Source: Streptosporangiaceae bacterium
GTDB lineage: Bacteria > Actinomycetota > Actinomycetes > Streptosporangiales > Streptosporangiaceae
Direction: 5' to 3'
DNA length: 6,021 nucleotides
Assembly (NCBI GenBank): GCA_030043395.1
Contig: JASHXW010000525.1
Span: 1 to 6,021 of the forward strand
Shown here: one piece after another, positions 4,579-6,021 of the stretch
Layout: every line of letters begins with the position of its first letter
Position numbering within the stretch: the first letter of the stretch is position 1
Made by a program: the position numbers and the translations under genes
The notes under the pieces: model-generated
Database searches by the model: none
What the model was told of the DNA's origin: nothing
What the model saw: only the letters and a program-made list of their open reading frames with translations

Positions 4579-5835
4579 TCAGGTCTCCATCGTCAGCGAG
4601 TCGGGCGTGGCTGCCGGGTCGAACCGCCTGGACCCCAGGATGTCCGGGGGCTCCAGGCGCATGAGGTCATCCCTGTTCCAGCTCCGGCTCAGGTCGGACG
4701 TCAGCCGGTAGGCGTGCCGCAGGCGCGCCTGCTCGAGCTCGTTCCTGACGCTCCGGGCGTTGGCGAAGTGCGGCTGCCTCATCCGCCAGTCCAGGTAGTG
4801 CCAGAACTCCTCCTCGGCTTCGTCGGAGAAGTAGTAGCTCGCCTGGTCCAGCATCGCCCGCCCGATGGCCACGAGCTCGTCGACCTCGTAAGCGGCGAAG
4901 TCCAGGTGGTGGGCGATCCGCGACCGCATGCCGGGATTGGACTCGAAGAACTCCTCCATCCGGTCCTTGTAGCCGGCGACGATCACCACGAGCTTGTCGC
5001 GATCGTTCTCCATGACCTGCAGCAGGATGTCGATGACTTCCTGCCCGTAGTCCTTGGAGTCGTGGGCCCGGTACAGGTAGTACGCCTCGTCGATGAACAG
5101 CACTCCGCCGAAGGCGCGTTCCAGGACTCGCTTGGTCCGCGGTGCCGTCTGGCCGATGTACTCCCCGACGAGGTCGTCGCGCATGACGTGGACGAGATGC
5201 CCCTGCTCGAGGTAACCGAGCCGGTGCAGCAACTCGGCCATCCGCAGCGCGACCGTCGTCTTGCCGGTCCCGGGGGCGCCCGTGAAGCACATGTGCAGGT
5301 TGGGCCGCGGCGCGTCGAGGCCGAACTTGTGCCGCGCCTGGTCGACGAGGAGGAGCGAGCCGATCTCGGAGACCTTCTGCTTGACCGGATAGAGCCCCAC
5401 CAGCTCGCGGTCTAGTGCGGCGAAAATCTCGTCGATCCCCGATGCCTCGCGCTCGGCGCCGAAGGTGACCTGGGCCTCCGGCGGCAGCACCGTTGCGCGC
5501 CGGCCCCGCCACCGCGACGGCCGGGAGGCAGGGCTCGGCTGAATGGTGCGGACAGGCGCCGCGGGGCGCTGCGGGCTGGTGCTCCGGTTCGGGCTCGGGC
5601 GCGTCGTGCTACTGGGCCTGGCCGCGTTGTAAGGCGGCGGGCTGGTCCTGTTCCTGGCCTTCCTGCCGCGCCGGCGATCGCGCTGCGCCACGACGACGCG
5701 CCCGACGTAATAGCTGGTGCCCCGGACCGCGTTCCCGGTCGTCTTCCCGACCGAGTAGTAGCCGGCGATGGCTAGCGCGACGATGCAGGTGAACATGATG
5801 ATGCTGAGGAAGGTCAAGATCAGAAGTGAAGTCAT
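4579..5835 (-). CDS. Membrane-anchored CbbX-like AAA+ ATPase
   Basis: A 418-residue protein. Residues 2-27 form one transmembrane helix; the Arg/Lys-rich segment after it (about 51-63) predicts that the rest is cytoplasmic. A Pro/Ser/Arg-rich, probably disordered linker runs to about 125. From about 130 to the end it resembles CbbX, the AAA+ activase of red-type Rubisco, along its whole length: ELVGLYPVK, Walker A GAPGTGKTT (186-194), pore loop YIGQTAPRTK (starting at 227, Tyr-Ile-Gly), Walker B VLFIDEA (245-251), VAGYKD (286-291), the Arg-finger segment NPGMRSRIAHH (301-311), HFANARS (356-362) and a C-terminal DDLMRLEPPDILGSR. All ATPase residues appear intact. Ordinary CbbX is soluble, about 300 residues, and lacks the anchor. 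No Rubisco gene is visible, so its target is unknown; it may remodel another complex. It is convergent with the Fur-family gene, 6 bp apart. An upstream ATG at 5853 would add six residues but has no suitably spaced ribosome site. Confidence 0.88.
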   Translation of the reverse strand: MTSLLILTFLSIIMFTCIVALAIAGYYSVGKTTGNAVRGTSYYVGRVVVAQRDRRRGRKARNRTSPPPYNAARPSSTTRPSPNRSTSPQRPAAPVRTIQPSPASRPSRWRGRRATVLPPEAQVTFGAEREASGIDEIFAALDRELVGLYPVKQKVSEIGSLLLVDQARHKFGLDAPRPNLHMCFTGAPGTGKTTVALRMAELLHRLGYLEQGHLVHVMRDDLVGEYIGQTAPRTKRVLERAFGGVLFIDEAYYLYRAHDSKDYGQEVIDILLQVMENDRDKLVVIVAGYKDRMEEFFESNPGMRSRIAHHLDFAAYEVDELVAIGRAMLDQASYYFSDEAEEEFWHYLDWRMRQPHFANARSVRNELEQARLRHAYRLTSDLSRSWNRDDLMRLEPPDILGSRRFDPAATPDSLTMET

Positions 5836-5840
5836 ACATG

Positions 5841-5845
5841 TCCCT
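5841..5845 (-). promoter_or_regulatory. Ribosome binding site deciding the start of the CbbX-like gene
   Basis: AGGGA on the minus strand sits 5 bases before the ATG at 5835. For the alternative ATG at 5853 the nearest purine-rich motif (GGAGG) is about 17 bases away, too far. This favours the shorter protein starting Met-Thr-Ser-Leu-Leu. Confidence 0.45.
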
Positions 5846-5853
5846 GGCGGCAT

Positions 5854-6021
5854 CCGCGGCCGGTCCAGTGCCTCCGTTCCCCGTCGTGCTTGCAGCGACC
5901 ATACATCAGGCGGCAGCGGCCCAAGGAGGGCGTAAGGGGCAGTGGCCTGGCGGATGGGCGGCTTAGCATCGCTGGTAGACGACCTACGAGGACCCGGAGG
6001 GCCGCCGCCCAGTGCAGATGA
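5854..6021. other. Upstream region of the CbbX-like gene, with a possible gene start at the right edge
   Basis: No complete gene is seen here. On the plus strand, GGAGG (5996-6000) lies 11 bases before an in-frame GTG at 6012 and a second ATG at 6018, and TAGCAT (5964-5969) could be a -10 element, so a divergent gene may begin at the window edge. On the minus strand TATGGT (5903-5898) with TTGGGC (5924-5919) is a weak candidate promoter for the ATPase, with a short 15-bp spacer. All of these calls are tentative. Confidence 0.25.

Noticed and set aside
4714..5415. 233-residue plus-strand frame antisense to the ATPase
   Set aside because: The opposite strand carries all CbbX motifs in order; this frame has no recognisable domain and reflects GC-biased third positions.
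5818..5853. Lipoprotein signal in the N-terminus of the CbbX-like protein, using the Cys after PPGT
   Set aside because: The Cys precedes the hydrophobic helix, so it is not a lipobox; a plain transmembrane anchor explains the segment better.

Overview
This window is high-GC DNA that looks actinobacterial. The signs are G/C-rich third codon positions, an smtB-zur type regulator arrangement as in mycobacteria, two apparently leaderless or nearly leaderless divergent promoters, and protein sequences of actinobacterial type. The genus cannot be resolved from the sequence alone. No rRNA, tRNA, CRISPR or insertion sequence was seen.

Layout: positions 1 to 3288 (minus strand) hold a zinc/manganese-type ABC importer operon, read right to left. 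It contains a substrate-binding lipoprotein (znuA-like, 3288-2332), an ATPase (znuC-like, 2321-1461), an ABC-3 family permease (znuB-like, 1455-577) and a second, different ABC-3 permease that runs off the left edge (536-<1). A divergent control region of about 120 bp (3289-3410) carries nested palindromes. One is a 7-1-7 Fur-family-like box lying exactly between the -35 and -10 of the importer promoter. On the plus strand follow an ArsR/SmtB repressor with an intact alpha-5 zinc-sensing site (3411-3722), a 96-residue His-rich protein built from two 37-residue repeats (3722-4012), a four-copy 18-bp tandem repeat that includes the stop codon of that gene (4001-4072), and a Fur-family regulator, probably Zur (4123-4572). 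Convergent to it, 6 bp away on the minus strand, is a CbbX-type AAA+ ATPase (5835-4579) with an unusual N-terminal membrane anchor and a Pro/Arg-rich linker.

How the parts may work together (inference, by analogy with mycobacterial SmtB-Zur): when zinc is high, SmtB would release its own operon, so that Zur and the His-rich zinc-binding protein are made. Zn-loaded Zur would then sit on the box in the importer promoter and stop uptake. The His-rich protein could buffer or deliver zinc. It may replace the metal-binding His-rich loop found in many ZnuA proteins, which this ZnuA lacks. The ATPase looks like a separate unit. It is closely similar to the red-type Rubisco activase CbbX, but no Rubisco gene is visible and its membrane anchor is not typical of CbbX.

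The strongest candidates for something under-described are the duplicated His-rich protein placed between two zinc sensors, the stop-codon-spanning minisatellite after it, and the membrane-tethered CbbX-like ATPase.
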